This document shows positions 1-9,279 of a stretch of 64,000 bases of DNA, piece by piece (the first letter of the stretch is position 1; the number at the start of each line of letters is the position of its first letter). The DNA is taken from the NCBI RefSeq assembly GCF_026240905.1, contig NZ_JAPEVI010000003.1, positions 248,001 to 312,000 of the forward strand, written 5' to 3'. The stretch comes from Roseibium salinum (GTDB lineage Bacteria > Pseudomonadota > Alphaproteobacteria > Rhizobiales > Stappiaceae). A model generated the notes under the pieces. The model worked only from the letters and a program-made list of their open reading frames with translations, did not search any database and was not told the origin of the DNA. A program made the position numbers and the translations under genes.

Positions 1-1
1 C

Positions 2-808
2 ACGGCGTTCCGGCAATTCGTGGAAAACGTGCCCTTCTACGGCTTTGCCGTGATGTGCCTGGATCATCCCGAAGTGCAGACCATGATCGGCACGATCGAG
101 GACCGGCGCGTCGTCACCTACGGGACCAACCCGCAGGCAGACGTGCGTTTCACCAACGTCTCGATGGACGGCGGCAAATCGACCTTCTCCGTCACCATCC
201 GTGATCGCCGCAGCGGTCAGGTGACCGAACTCGAGGATCTGGTCCTGCCAATGCCGGGCCTGCACAACGTATCGAATGCGACCGCGGCGATCGCAGTGGC
301 ATCACAGCTCGGCGTCGGGCCGGAGGATATCAAGAAGGGCATTGCGTCCTTCGGCGGCGTCAAGCGTCGTTTCACGCTGACCGGTTCGGTGGGCGGCGTT
401 CAGATCTTCGATGATTACGGCCATCACCCGGTGGAGATCAGAGCCGTGCTGCACGCGGCCCGTGCGTCGACGGCCGGCAAGGTTATCGCGGTGATGCAGC
501 CGCACCGCTACTCGCGCCTGTCCAGCCTGTTCGACGATTTCTCGAACTGCTTCAACGACGCCGATGCGGTGATCATCGCACCTGTCTACGCCGCGGGCGA
601 GCAGATCATCGAGGGCGCCACGCATATCGACCTGGTCTCCGGCATGAAAACACGCGGTCACCGGAACGTGCGGGCGATCGAGGGGCCGGAGGAACTGCCG
701 GGCCTCATCAAGGAACTCGCCGGACCCGGAGATTTCGTGGTCTGCCTCGGCGCGGGTAACATCACCCAGTGGGCCTATGCGCTGCCGAAACAACTCGAAG
801 ACCTCTGA
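2..808 (+). CDS. murC: UDP-N-acetylmuramate--L-alanine ligase, C-terminal part
   Basis: MurC joins L-alanine to UDP-N-acetylmuramic acid using ATP, the first amino acid step of the cytoplasmic peptidoglycan precursor pathway. Only the C-terminal 268 or so residues lie in the window; the reading frame is open to the left edge, so the P-loop half is outside. The conserved Mur ligase C-terminal block [10 protein letters not shown] is visible at about codons 135-145, followed by the typical HRYSR segment. It stops 12 nt before murB, consistent with one dcw transcript. The GTG near position 20 is not a real start, because homology continues upstream of it. Confidence 0.95.
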   Translation, partial: TAFRQFVENVPFYGFAVMCLDHPEVQTMIGTIEDRRVVTYGTNPQADVRFTNVSMDGGKSTFSVTIRDRRSGQVTELEDLVLPMPGLHNVSNATAAIAVASQLGVGPEDIKKGIASFGGVKRRFTLTGSVGGVQIFDDYGHHPVEIRAVLHAARASTAGKVIAVMQPHRYSRLSSLFDDFSNCFNDADAVIIAPVYAAGEQIIEGATHIDLVSGMKTRGHRNVRAIEGPEELPGLIKELAGPGDFVVCLGAGNITQWAYALPKQLEDL

Positions 809-820
809 GGGAGACTTTGC

Positions 821-1792
821 ATGAGTTTCCCCAATCTTCTCGAACTCCATCCGCACCTTGTCGAAGGCATCCGCGGCAGGCTGACGGCCAACCAGCCGCT
901 GTCGACCGTCACCTGGTTCCGCACGGGAGGGCCGGCGCAACTGATGTTTCAGCCGGCCGACGAGGATGACCTGTCGCTGTTTCTCAAGAAACTGCCAAAG
1001 GACGTTCCGGTTCTCCCGGTGGGCCTCGGATCCAACCTGCTCATCCGCGACGGCGGGCTGGAAGGGGTCGTGATCCGGCTGAGCGCCAAGGGCTTCGGGG
1101 CGATCGAGGAGATCGGCAATGGCCGAATCAGGGCCGGTGCCGCGGTGCCGGACAAGCGCCTGGCCGAGGCAGCCGCAAAGGCCGGCCTCGGGGGTTTTGC
1201 CTTTTACACAGGAATTCCTGGTGGCCTCGGCGGAGCTTTGCGCATGAACGCGGGAGCGCACGGGACCGAAACCTGCCAGCGGATGGTTGAACTCACCGCC
1301 TACGATCGCGGCGGCAGCCGCCATGTGCTGACGAATGCGGACATGGGCTATGCCTACCGCCATTCTTCCGCCTCCGGGGACCTGATATTCACGTCCGCGG
1401 TATTTGAAGGCGTTCCGCAGGACGAGGCGGCGATCCGCCGGGAAATGGCGGATGTCGTCGAGCACCGGGAAAAGGCCCAGCCGATCCGGGAGAAGACCGG
1501 CGGTTCCACCTTCAAGAACCCGGCCGGGACTTCGGCCTGGAAGGAAATCGATGCAGCCGGCTGCCGCGGACTGACCGTCGGCGGAGCGCAGATGTCCGAA
1601 ATGCACTGCAATTTCATGATCAACACGGGTGAGGCGAGCGGCCACGATCTGGAACTGCTCGGCGAGACCGTGCGGGCGCGGGTGCTGGCCAATAGCGGCA
1701 TCCGGCTCGAATGGGAAATCAAGCGTCTCGGACAGTTCGGGGCACAGGAAAAAATCGAACCGTTTTTGGGACAGGAAGGGGAGGCTGCGTAA
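821..1792 (+). CDS. murB: UDP-N-acetylenolpyruvoylglucosamine reductase
   Basis: MurB is the FAD- and NADPH-dependent reductase that converts UDP-GlcNAc-enolpyruvate to UDP-MurNAc in the cytoplasm. The 323-residue protein has the FAD-binding loop [12 protein letters not shown] (residues about 68-79), the [18 protein letters not shown] block (about 131-148) and GGSTFKNP, which carries the catalytic serine region, near residue 226. The ATG at 821 follows a GAGGGAGA ribosome binding site. It abuts ddl exactly (TAA followed by ATG), so it is translationally linked to the next gene. Length is normal for the family. Confidence 0.96.
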   Translation: MSFPNLLELHPHLVEGIRGRLTANQPLSTVTWFRTGGPAQLMFQPADEDDLSLFLKKLPKDVPVLPVGLGSNLLIRDGGLEGVVIRLSAKGFGAIEEIGNGRIRAGAAVPDKRLAEAAAKAGLGGFAFYTGIPGGLGGALRMNAGAHGTETCQRMVELTAYDRGGSRHVLTNADMGYAYRHSSASGDLIFTSAVFEGVPQDEAAIRREMADVVEHREKAQPIREKTGGSTFKNPAGTSAWKEIDAAGCRGLTVGGAQMSEMHCNFMINTGEASGHDLELLGETVRARVLANSGIRLEWEIKRLGQFGAQEKIEPFLGQEGEAA

Positions 1793-2719
1793 ATGGCCAG
1801 ACAACACGTTGCCGTATTGATGGGCGGCTGGGTGAACGAACGCCCGGTCAGCCTGGCAAGCGGCAGGGAGTGCGCAAGCGCCCTGGAAGAGGCCGGTTAC
1901 AAGGTCACCTGCATCGACGTGGACCGGGATATTTCCGCGGTGCTCAAGAAACTGAAGCCGGATGTGGCCTTCAACGCATTGCACGGTCCTTACGGCGAGG
2001 ACGGCTGCGTTCAGGGAATCTTAGAGTTTCTTAACATCCCCTATACACATTCCGGCGTGTTGGCTTCGAGCCTTGCGATGAACAAGGTGAAGGCCAAAGC
2101 GGTGATGGCGGCGGCGGGGATTCCGGTCACGGAACACCTTGTCGTGAACCGCCACGACATCCAGCGCGAACATCCGATGGCGCCGCCATACGTGCTGAAG
2201 CCGATCAACGAAGGGTCGAGCTTCGGGGTCCTGATTGTCAAGGAAGATCAAGAGTTTCCGCCCCAGGAGCTGAGCCGTGCGGACTGGCCGTACCCGGATG
2301 TCCTGATGTGCGAAAAGTTTATCGACGGCCGGGAACTGACCTGCGCGGTCATGAACGACAGGTCGATCGGGGTCATCGACATCGTTCCGGTGGGGCATGG
2401 CTTCTACGATTATGATGCAAAATATGTAGAAGGCGGTTCAAAACACATTCTTCCTGCAAAAATTTCACCGATTGTTTACCAAACCATAGAGACACTAGCG
2501 GTTAAGGCGCATCAGGCTTTGGGTTGCCGCGGCGTATCCCGGGCCGATTTCCGTTTCGACGAGAAACAAGACGGAAGCGGCGAACTGATTTGCCTTGAAG
2601 TGAACACGCAACCAGGCATGACGCCAACCTCTCTAGTGCCGGAACTGGCGGCCTATCAGGGGATGAGTTTCAAGGATCTGGTTAGTTGGATGGTTGAGGA
2701 CGCAAGTTGCTGTCGCTAG
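1793..2719 (+). CDS. ddlB: D-alanine--D-alanine ligase
   Basis: ATP-grasp enzyme that makes D-Ala-D-Ala for the peptidoglycan stem peptide. The 308-residue protein shows GPYGEDGCVQGILE (about 65-78), the ATP-grasp loop KPINEGSSFGV (about 140-150) and the C-terminal metal and substrate block EVNTQPGMTPTSL (about 272-284). The start codon directly follows the murB stop, and the 3' end overlaps ftsQ by 13 nt. Both arrangements suggest translational coupling inside the dcw operon. A minus-strand ORF across this gene and murB is a high-GC shadow. Confidence 0.96.
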   Translation: MARQHVAVLMGGWVNERPVSLASGRECASALEEAGYKVTCIDVDRDISAVLKKLKPDVAFNALHGPYGEDGCVQGILEFLNIPYTHSGVLASSLAMNKVKAKAVMAAAGIPVTEHLVVNRHDIQREHPMAPPYVLKPINEGSSFGVLIVKEDQEFPPQELSRADWPYPDVLMCEKFIDGRELTCAVMNDRSIGVIDIVPVGHGFYDYDAKYVEGGSKHILPAKISPIVYQTIETLAVKAHQALGCRGVSRADFRFDEKQDGSGELICLEVNTQPGMTPTSLVPELAAYQGMSFKDLVSWMVEDASCCR

Positions 2720-3621
2720 GTCGCAAACACAAACGCAATGCACTGACCCCGCTGGAGGCCGAACTGGCTCCGCGCGGGCGCGGCGTTGCGCGTTTGCACC
2801 GTCAGCCGGTATGGCGCGCCGCCGGGCGACTGGCGGAACTGCCGCAGTGGACGGGGTCTGCTGCCGCACTTGGTTTCTTAACCTTAACAATTGGTTATGG
2901 AATAGTCATAGGGGGGCACGGCCGCATCGTTTCCGATGCGCTGCTGTCCGCCGCAGGCTTCGGCATCGAAGCGGTGAAGCTTTCCGGCCAGAGCGAAATC
3001 AACGAATTCCAGATACTCGAAGCGCTGGAAATCCACGAAGGCTCGTCCCTGGCGCTGTTCGACGCGGACACCGCGCGCGAGCGCCTGAACCAGATGGCCT
3101 GGGTGAAGAACGCCTCGGTGATGAAACTCTATCCGAGCACGCTCCAGATCAGGATCGAGGAGAAGGTTCCCTATGCGTTGTGGCAGCGTGGGGATCTGGT
3201 CTCGATCGTAAACGAATCAGGTGAGGTCATCACAGATCAGGTCGACGGCCGCTACGCCAACCTGCTGCTGGTGGTCAATCACGGCGCTCAGCGCCGGGCC
3301 GCGGAAATCAATACCGCGCTGGCAAAGGTGCCGGAGCTGCGCCCGCGCGTGCGCGCCGCATTCCTGATCAGCGAACGCCGCTGGGATCTGCAACTGGAAA
3401 ACGGCATTTCCGTTCGCCTGCCGGCTGAAAACGTCGATGCCGCGCTGGCTGACCTGGTGAAAATGGATGAGGAGAGTGCTCTGCTGTCCCGTGACATCGT
3501 GGCGATCGATATGCGCCTGGCAGACCGGGTGACCGTACGTTTGTCGCCCGAGGCGGCTGAACAGCGCAAGGTCATGACCGGCGGCACCGGCGGCGCCGGT
3601 TGGAAGGAGCGGGATACATGA
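2707..3621 (+). CDS. ftsQ: cell division protein FtsQ
   Basis: Bitopic divisome protein that links cytoplasmic FtsA/FtsZ events to septal peptidoglycan synthesis in the periplasm. The 304-residue product has a basic cytoplasmic head (1-48), a single membrane segment at about 50-70, a POTRA domain at about 87-155 (beginning near IEAVKLSGQSEI) and an FtsQ beta domain. The start is a TTG inside the end of ddl, giving a 13-nt overlap. The stop overlaps the ftsA start as ATGA. A TTG start is unusual for the cluster but no better placed start exists. Confidence 0.92.
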   Translation: MLSLGRKHKRNALTPLEAELAPRGRGVARLHRQPVWRAAGRLAELPQWTGSAAALGFLTLTIGYGIVIGGHGRIVSDALLSAAGFGIEAVKLSGQSEINEFQILEALEIHEGSSLALFDADTARERLNQMAWVKNASVMKLYPSTLQIRIEEKVPYALWQRGDLVSIVNESGEVITDQVDGRYANLLLVVNHGAQRRAAEINTALAKVPELRPRVRAAFLISERRWDLQLENGISVRLPAENVDAALADLVKMDEESALLSRDIVAIDMRLADRVTVRLSPEAAEQRKVMTGGTGGAGWKERDT

Positions 3622-4938
3622 GCGGTTCCGGAAGCCTTCTTTACCTGCCAAAAATGCGGCCGCTGCCGAGCCGGCGTGCGGTCATCATGTCGGTTCTCGA
3701 CGTGGGATCGACCAAGGTCTGCTGCCTGATCGCCAAGCTGGTGCCGCGCGAAGAGAAGTCCATTCTCTCCAGCCGCTCCCACAAGGTGGAAGTGCTTGGC
3801 TACGGCTATCAGCGCTCGCGGGGGATCAAGTCCGGTGTCGTGGTCGACATGGATGCCGCCGAGCAGGCCATTCGCCTGGCCGTCGACAGTGCCGAGCGCA
3901 TGGCGGGTGTGACGGTCGAGTCGCTGATTTCCAATATCAGCTGCGGCCGCCTGCAGAGCGAGATTTACAGCGCCAGCGTGCCGCTTGCCGGCGACAGCGT
4001 TTCGGAGGCCGATATCCAGCGGGTTCTGTCCGCCGGCTCCAGCCATTCGGTCACTGACGGCCGGGCAGTCACCCACGCGCTGCCGATATCCTATTCGCTG
4101 GACGGTAGCCGCGGCATTCGTGATCCGCGCGGCATGATGGGGCACAAGCTTGGTGTGGAGATGCAGGTGGTGACGGCGGAGATCCCACCGGTCCGCAACC
4201 TGGAACTGTGCATCAACCGCGGGCACCTGCATGTGGAGACCATGGTGGCAACGCCCTTTGCCAGCGGGCTTTCCACCATTGTCGACGACGAAGCGGAGCT
4301 TGGCGTTGCCTGCATCGACATGGGCGGCGGCACGACCACCCTGTCGGTTTTTGTTGATGGCCAGATGGTTCACCTCGACGCGATTGCCGTTGGCGGTAAT
4401 CATGTCACCACCGATATCGCCCGCGCTTTTGCGACTCGTCTCCAGGACGCAGAGCGCCTGAAAACTCTTTACGGCTCGCCGCTGACCTCCAGCTCCGACG
4501 ACCGTGACCTGCTCACGGTGCCGCCGCTGGAAAGCGATGGCGACTTGCCGAACCAGATTCCGCGCTCGGCCCTGACCCGGGTCATTCGTCCGCGCGTGGA
4601 AGAGATCCTTGAACTCGTGAGAGATCGCCTGATCGCATCCGGCTTTGCCGGTCGTGTCGGCAAGCAGATCGTGCTGACAGGGGGGCAGTCAGCTCACAGG
4701 TCTTGGAGAAGTTGCGCGTCACATCCTGGGGCGCAACGTCCGTCTTGGCCGGCCGCTAGGCGTCGCCGGTCTTCCCGAGGCTGCCAAAGGTCCGGCATTC
4801 GCCGCCGCGGTGGGTCTCTTGATTTATCCGCAAGTCGCCCAGATCGAGCAGTTCGAACACAAGAACCGGAGATCGGCGTGGAGCGGACAATCTGGTTACC
4901 TGGCCCGCGTGGGCCAGTGGATCAGGGAAAGCTTCTGA
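3618..4938 (+). CDS. ftsA: cell division protein FtsA, frameshifted at G6
   Basis: Actin-like ATPase that anchors FtsZ to the membrane and recruits the divisome. The start is the ATG at 3618, overlapping the ftsQ stop and preceded by AAGGAG. Phosphate-binding motifs LDVGSTKV (about 27-34) and [12 protein letters not shown] (about 235-246) are present. After IVLTGG the frame is wrong: the GGGGGG run at 4680-4685 moves translation into an unrelated tail that runs to 4946. The +1 frame from there reads [17 protein letters not shown], then [14 protein letters not shown], and ends in the amphipathic helix WIRESF, stopping at 4938. One G too many, or two bases missing, explains it. Sequencing error is likeliest for an essential gene. 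Confidence 0.9.
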
Positions 4939-5053
4939 CGATATGAGCCAAGAAGACGACAGCCAGGAATTGGAACTGCCAGGAATGGCAGAGGAATTTA
5001 GGGAAGAAGAGGGTTCCCCCGCATCGGGGGTGCCAGTGGGTCGCGAGGAAAAC

Positions 5054-6856
5054 ATGACCATTAACCTGAAGATGCCCGATATTCAGGAGCTGAAACCGCG
5101 CATTACGGTTTTCGGCGTCGGCGGCGCGGGCGGAAACGCCGTCAATAACATGATCACAGCTGGCCTCCAGGGCTGCGACTTCGTCGTTGCCAACACGGAT
5201 GCCCAGGCTCTTGCCATGAACCAGTCCGAACGACTCGTCCAGATGGGCGTGGCCGTCACGGAAGGCCTTGGCGCGGGCTCTCAGCCTGAAGTCGGCTCTG
5301 CCGCGGCTGAAGAGGTGATCGACGAGATCAACGACCACCTGTCCGGATCGCACATGGTGTTCATCACCGCCGGCATGGGTGGCGGCACCGGCACCGGCGC
5401 TGCCCCGGTCATTGCCCGCGCGGCACGCGAACAGGGCATCCTGACCGTCGGCGTCGTCACAAAGCCGTTCCAGTTCGAAGGTGCCCGCCGCATGCGCATT
5501 GCGGATTCCGGCATCGAAGAGCTGCAGCGCAGTGTCGATACGCTGATCGTCATTCCGAACCAGAACCTGTTCCGGATCGCCAATGCACAGACCACCTTCG
5601 CCGACGCATTCGCGATGGCCGACCAGGTGCTCTATTCCGGTGTTGCCTGCATCACCGACCTGATGGTGAAGGAAGGTCTCATCAACCTCGACTTTGCCGA
5701 TGTCCGCTCCGTAATGCGCGGCATGGGCAAGGCCATGATGGGCACCGGTGAAGCCAGCGGCGAGAAGCGCGCGCAGCAGGCGGCCGAAGCGGCAATCGCC
5801 AACCCGCTTCTCGACGAATCGTCGATGAAGGGCGCCAGGGGCCTGCTGATTTCCATCACGGGCGGCAATGACCTGACGCTGTTCGAAGTGGATGAAGCGG
5901 CCACCCGCATTCGCGAGGAAGTCGACGCCGACGCCAACATCATCCTTGGCGCGACCTTCGACGAAACCCTCGACGGAATCATCCGCGTCTCCGTGGTTGC
6001 CACCGGCATTGACAGGGAGGAAGGCCTGGCGGCCAACACCTTTCCCGGACAGTCAGCACAGTACGTGAAAAGCGAGGCGCCTGCAGCCAGCCGTCCGCCG
6101 GAAATCACCACGTCCAAGTCCCATGCCGCAACCGGCAAGGCAAATGCCCAGGATGCGGCAGCCAAGGCTGTTGCCAGCCTGGAAAAGGAGCTGGCAATTC
6201 CCGAGCCCCAGTCCGTGTCCGTCGCCAGCGATCCGGATGTGGAAATCAAGCGCGTCCAGCCGTCGAGCGGAAGCTTCAACGACAAGTCCGCGCTGATGGA
6301 CGTTGGAGAGGATCTGCCGGGGCCGGTTGCCGAGGACACACCTGTCAGCCAGCCATACATCCCGCCGGTCGCCGAACACCACAACCCGGCGCCGCGCATG
6401 CCGCGCGTGGAGGACTTCCCGCCGATCGCTCAGCGTGAAATCCGGGCTCAGCAGGCCGCTTCGACCAGCACCCAGCCGGCCCGGCCGCAGCCGCAGCAGC
6501 AGGCACCCGCTCCGCAGCAGTTTTCCGCAGCACAGCCGCAACAGGCCGCTCCCGCGGAATTCTATGACGAGCATGATGACGAAGACCGGCGTCCGATGGG
6601 GCTTCTCCGGCGTCTTGCCAGCGGCTTGAGCCGCCGGGAGGAAGAGGAAGAGCATGAAGGCGCGCCGGTTGCCCGCACCGCGCCGCAAATGCAGCCTGCG
6701 TCCCAGCCGGCTCCGCGTGCGCCGCAGGCGCGGCCGTCTGCCCAGGGCGCGGCCGGACAGTTGGATGGAACGGGCCGTGCATCGCCGAAGCCCGTCAACT
6801 CCACCGAGGACGAACAGTTGGAAATACCGGCGTTTCTCCGCCGTCAAGCCAACTGA
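5054..6856 (+). CDS. ftsZ: cell division protein FtsZ
   Basis: Tubulin-like GTPase that forms the Z ring. I start it at the ATG at 5054 (protein begins [10 protein letters not shown]), preceded by GCGAGGAAAA. An upstream in-frame ATG at 4943 would add 37 residues foreign to alphaproteobacterial FtsZ. The 600-residue product has the tubulin signature GGGTGTGAA (about 109-117), the T7 loop [11 protein letters not shown] near 215, a very long Ala/Pro/Gln-rich linker (about 320-585) and the conserved C-terminal peptide EIPAFLRRQ that binds FtsA. It follows ftsA by 115 nt and ends in a clear terminator. Confidence 0.96.
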   Translation: MTINLKMPDIQELKPRITVFGVGGAGGNAVNNMITAGLQGCDFVVANTDAQALAMNQSERLVQMGVAVTEGLGAGSQPEVGSAAAEEVIDEINDHLSGSHMVFITAGMGGGTGTGAAPVIARAAREQGILTVGVVTKPFQFEGARRMRIADSGIEELQRSVDTLIVIPNQNLFRIANAQTTFADAFAMADQVLYSGVACITDLMVKEGLINLDFADVRSVMRGMGKAMMGTGEASGEKRAQQAAEAAIANPLLDESSMKGARGLLISITGGNDLTLFEVDEAATRIREEVDADANIILGATFDETLDGIIRVSVVATGIDREEGLAANTFPGQSAQYVKSEAPAASRPPEITTSKSHAATGKANAQDAAAKAVASLEKELAIPEPQSVSVASDPDVEIKRVQPSSGSFNDKSALMDVGEDLPGPVAEDTPVSQPYIPPVAEHHNPAPRMPRVEDFPPIAQREIRAQQAASTSTQPARPQPQQQAPAPQQFSAAQPQQAAPAEFYDEHDDEDRRPMGLLRRLASGLSRREEEEEHEGAPVARTAPQMQPASQPAPRAPQARPSAQGAAGQLDGTGRASPKPVNSTEDEQLEIPAFLRRQAN

Positions 6857-6888
6857 TTCGCAGCGCGATCTTCTTCCCTGATCGCAGC

Positions 6889-6917
6889 AGCCCGGAGCCT
6901 TTGCTCCGGGCTGTTTC
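6889..6917 (+). terminator. Rho-independent terminator after ftsZ
   Basis: A 10-bp perfect stem, AGCCCGGAGC / GCTCCGGGCT, with a CTTT loop is followed by a short T-containing tail (GTTTCC). It lies 33 nt past the ftsZ stop and closes the dcw transcript before lpxC. Confidence 0.75.
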
Positions 6918-7110
6918 CGTTGCGGCATCGAAACGGCTGTCTTATCAGTGCCTTGGGGTCCTGTGGATCGTTACAAAACGTAATAAAGCTTTATTTCGCT
7001 CTTCCAGGCATCGGGACTATGTTCGCGGCAATTCATGATCGTGAAAAGTCCGTATGTTCAGCACGTGAATCCCGGATTTCTCCCGGTCATAACCGGAAGG
7101 GCAGGGCCTT

Positions 7111-8055
7111 ATGACCACATATGTAGACCGACAGACAACGCTTGCCGATCAGGTGACCCTGACTGGAATCGGTGTCCATTCGGGGGAACCCGCGTCGATC
7201 ACACTGTTGCCCGCCGACGCAGGTGTCGGGATCATATTCACCCGGACCGACCAGGAGACGTCCACAGAGGTTCCCGCCCTTTGGAACAAAGTCTCCGCGA
7301 CAGCGCTCTGCACGGTTCTGGGCGATCCGTCCAAGGAAGGGGTTTCCACAGTCGAACATCTCATGGCCGCCCTGTTCGGCATGGGCATCGACAACGTGAT
7401 CGCTGAAATCGACGGGCCGGAAATGCCGATCATGGACGGCAGCAGCAAGGCATTCGTGGATGCCATCGAGCAGGTCGGAGTGAAGAAGCTCGACCGCGGC
7501 CGCCGCTATCTCAAGATCAAGAAAACCGTGCGGGTCGACAATGGCGGCGCCTGGTGTGAACTGCATCCTCACAGCGGCACGAAGTTCGACATCACCATCG
7601 ATTTCGATACGCCGCTTATCGGCCGTCAGCAATTCGTATCCGACCTGACGCCGGAAGTGTTCCGTGAGGATCTGTGCCGTGCGCGCACCTTCGGCCGCGT
7701 GAAGGACGTCGAACAGCTGTGGAAGATGGGCTTTGCCCTGGGCTCGTCCCTGGAAAACTCGGTTGCCATTGGCGACGACAAGGTTCTCAATCCGGAAGGC
7801 ACGCGCTGGCCGGATGAGTTCGCACGTCACAAGGCCCTCGATGCCGTTGGCGATCTTGCCCTGGCGGGCCTGCCGATCCTGGGCCTTTACCGGTCCTACA
7901 AGGGCGGCCACAAGATGAACCATTCCATTCTCGTGAAGCTTTTCGAGGATCCGAGCGCCTTTGAAATCGTCGAGGCACCGGCCTACCGCCAGGTGGGGCA
8001 GGTGGAAAAGGGCGGCCTTGCAGCCGCTGCCGCCTTCGGCCCGGATGTTTCCTGA
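7111..8055 (+). CDS. lpxC: UDP-3-O-acyl-N-acetylglucosamine deacetylase
   Basis: Zinc-dependent deacetylase catalysing the committed step of lipid A synthesis in the cytoplasm. The 314-residue protein begins with TTLADQVTLTGIGVHSGEPA, typical of LpxC. It contains the zinc-ligand region EHLMAALFGMGIDN (about 85-98) and the second histidine motif GHKMNHSILVKLFED (about 267-281). The 254-nt gap after ftsZ, with an intervening terminator, implies its own promoter. The ATG is preceded by AGGGCCTT. A second terminator follows, so it is probably transcribed alone. Confidence 0.96.
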   Translation: MTTYVDRQTTLADQVTLTGIGVHSGEPASITLLPADAGVGIIFTRTDQETSTEVPALWNKVSATALCTVLGDPSKEGVSTVEHLMAALFGMGIDNVIAEIDGPEMPIMDGSSKAFVDAIEQVGVKKLDRGRRYLKIKKTVRVDNGGAWCELHPHSGTKFDITIDFDTPLIGRQQFVSDLTPEVFREDLCRARTFGRVKDVEQLWKMGFALGSSLENSVAIGDDKVLNPEGTRWPDEFARHKALDAVGDLALAGLPILGLYRSYKGGHKMNHSILVKLFEDPSAFEIVEAPAYRQVGQVEKGGLAAAAAFGPDVS

Positions 8056-8066
8056 CCGGTTATTGA

Positions 8067-8092
8067 GGCCGCTTGTCCGAAGCGGCCATTTT
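8067..8092 (+). terminator. Rho-independent terminator after lpxC
   Basis: Perfect 8-bp stem GGCCGCTT / AAGCGGCC with a 5-nt loop and an ATTTTC tail, 11 nt past the lpxC stop. Confidence 0.75.
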
Positions 8093-8273
8093 CATTTCCG
8101 CGGAAATCGGCACAATTTGGTTGCTCTGCCATAAATTTGCTCAAAAAAACCGTCAGATGGCCGATCAGGGCGTGACGGGGACAGGTGATTTCCGCTAAAC
8201 ACTCCTGTCGATAAATCAGGTGGCCTTATTGAAAAGGGCCCGGATGGGCCTGCAGGGGCTCGGGAGTATAGGC

Positions 8274-9136
8274 GTGAACGGAATGGGTACCGGTTCTGAC
8301 GTGAGCAGAGCCAAGCGTATGAAAATCCTTTTGAGAATGGCCGTCTTGGCAACGCCAATCCTCCTTGCGGCCTGTAGCGGCAAGGATGACCTGGACGACC
8401 TGGCCCTGAACGACACGCCGCCGGAAGTTCTCTTCAACGAAGGACTGGCGTTGCGCGCGCAGGGCAAGTTGCGCGACTCCACCGAGAAGTTCGAAGAGCT
8501 CGACAAGCTCTATCCCTATTCCGAGTATTCCAAGAAGTCGCTCGTCAACCTGGCCTTCCTGAATTACTCGCGCGGCAAATACACCGAGGCGGTGAACGCT
8601 GCGAGGCGGTTCGTGACCCTTTATCCGGGGGACGAGGATTCCGCCTACATGCTCTACATCGCCGGGCAGAGCTATTTCCGTCAGATGCCGGACATCACCC
8701 GCGATCAGGCGGTGACGAAAAAGGCGGCATCCGCCTTTAACGAGCTGATCCAGCGCTTCCCCGAATCCGAATATGTGCCGGATGCGGAAGAGAAGCTGCG
8801 GATCGTGCACGACCAGCTGGGCGGCAAGGAAATGCAGGTCGGCCGCTACTATCTCAACAAGCGCAACTACATTGCCGCCATCAACCGCTTCAAGACGGTC
8901 GTGCTCGAATATCAGACCACGCGCCACGTCGAGGAAGCCCTGTTCCGCCTGACCGAATCCTATTACGCGCTTGGCGTCGTCAGCGAAGCGCAGACCGCCG
9001 CGGCGGTGCTTGGCCACAACTATCCGGACAGCCAGTGGTACAAGGACGCCTATTCCCTTCTTAACAAGGGGGGTACGAGCCTTCCGAAGATAGCGGCAGC
9101 TGGATCAGCCGGGCGTTCAGCAGCCTCAGGACCTGA
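8274..9136 (+). CDS. bamD: outer membrane assembly lipoprotein BamD, frameshifted near C-terminus
   Basis: TPR lipoprotein of the BAM complex that inserts beta-barrel proteins in the outer membrane. A signal peptide ends in the lipobox LLAAC, followed by TPR-like repeats (FNEGLALRAQGKLRDS, AFLNYSRGKYTEAVNAARRF, YYLNKRNYIAAINRF). I favour the GTG at 8274, which has GGGAG upstream; ATG at 8283 or 8319 is possible. After LLNKGG the G6 run at 9068-9073 shifts the frame. The next frame reads YEPSEDSGSWISRAFSSLRT and stops at 9136, a family-like C-terminus, whereas the uncorrected frame runs on to 9266, inside recN. One missing G explains it. Confidence 0.9.
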
Positions 9137-9279
9137 CGGTTTTCCGCCGCTTTCCGCCTTGCAGCGGCGCAGCGTTCATGAGCTCTGCCATTTTGTGAAG
9201 CAACGGCCTCGCAGGCTCTGGAAAGACGGCTCGGTTCTCCTGTATGGTGAGCCGCGCCGAATCTGAGGAGCATCCCTAC

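Noticed and set aside
302..1984. Long minus-strand ORF across murC, murB and ddl
   Set aside because: It lies opposite three well-recognised genes, has a composition typical of a high-GC antisense frame, and shows no family resemblance.
4943..5053. N-terminal extension of FtsZ from an ATG 4 nt after ftsA
   Set aside because: The 37 extra residues are foreign to FtsZ, and a better ribosome site precedes the ATG at 5054. The segment could be a short leader but nothing supports it.
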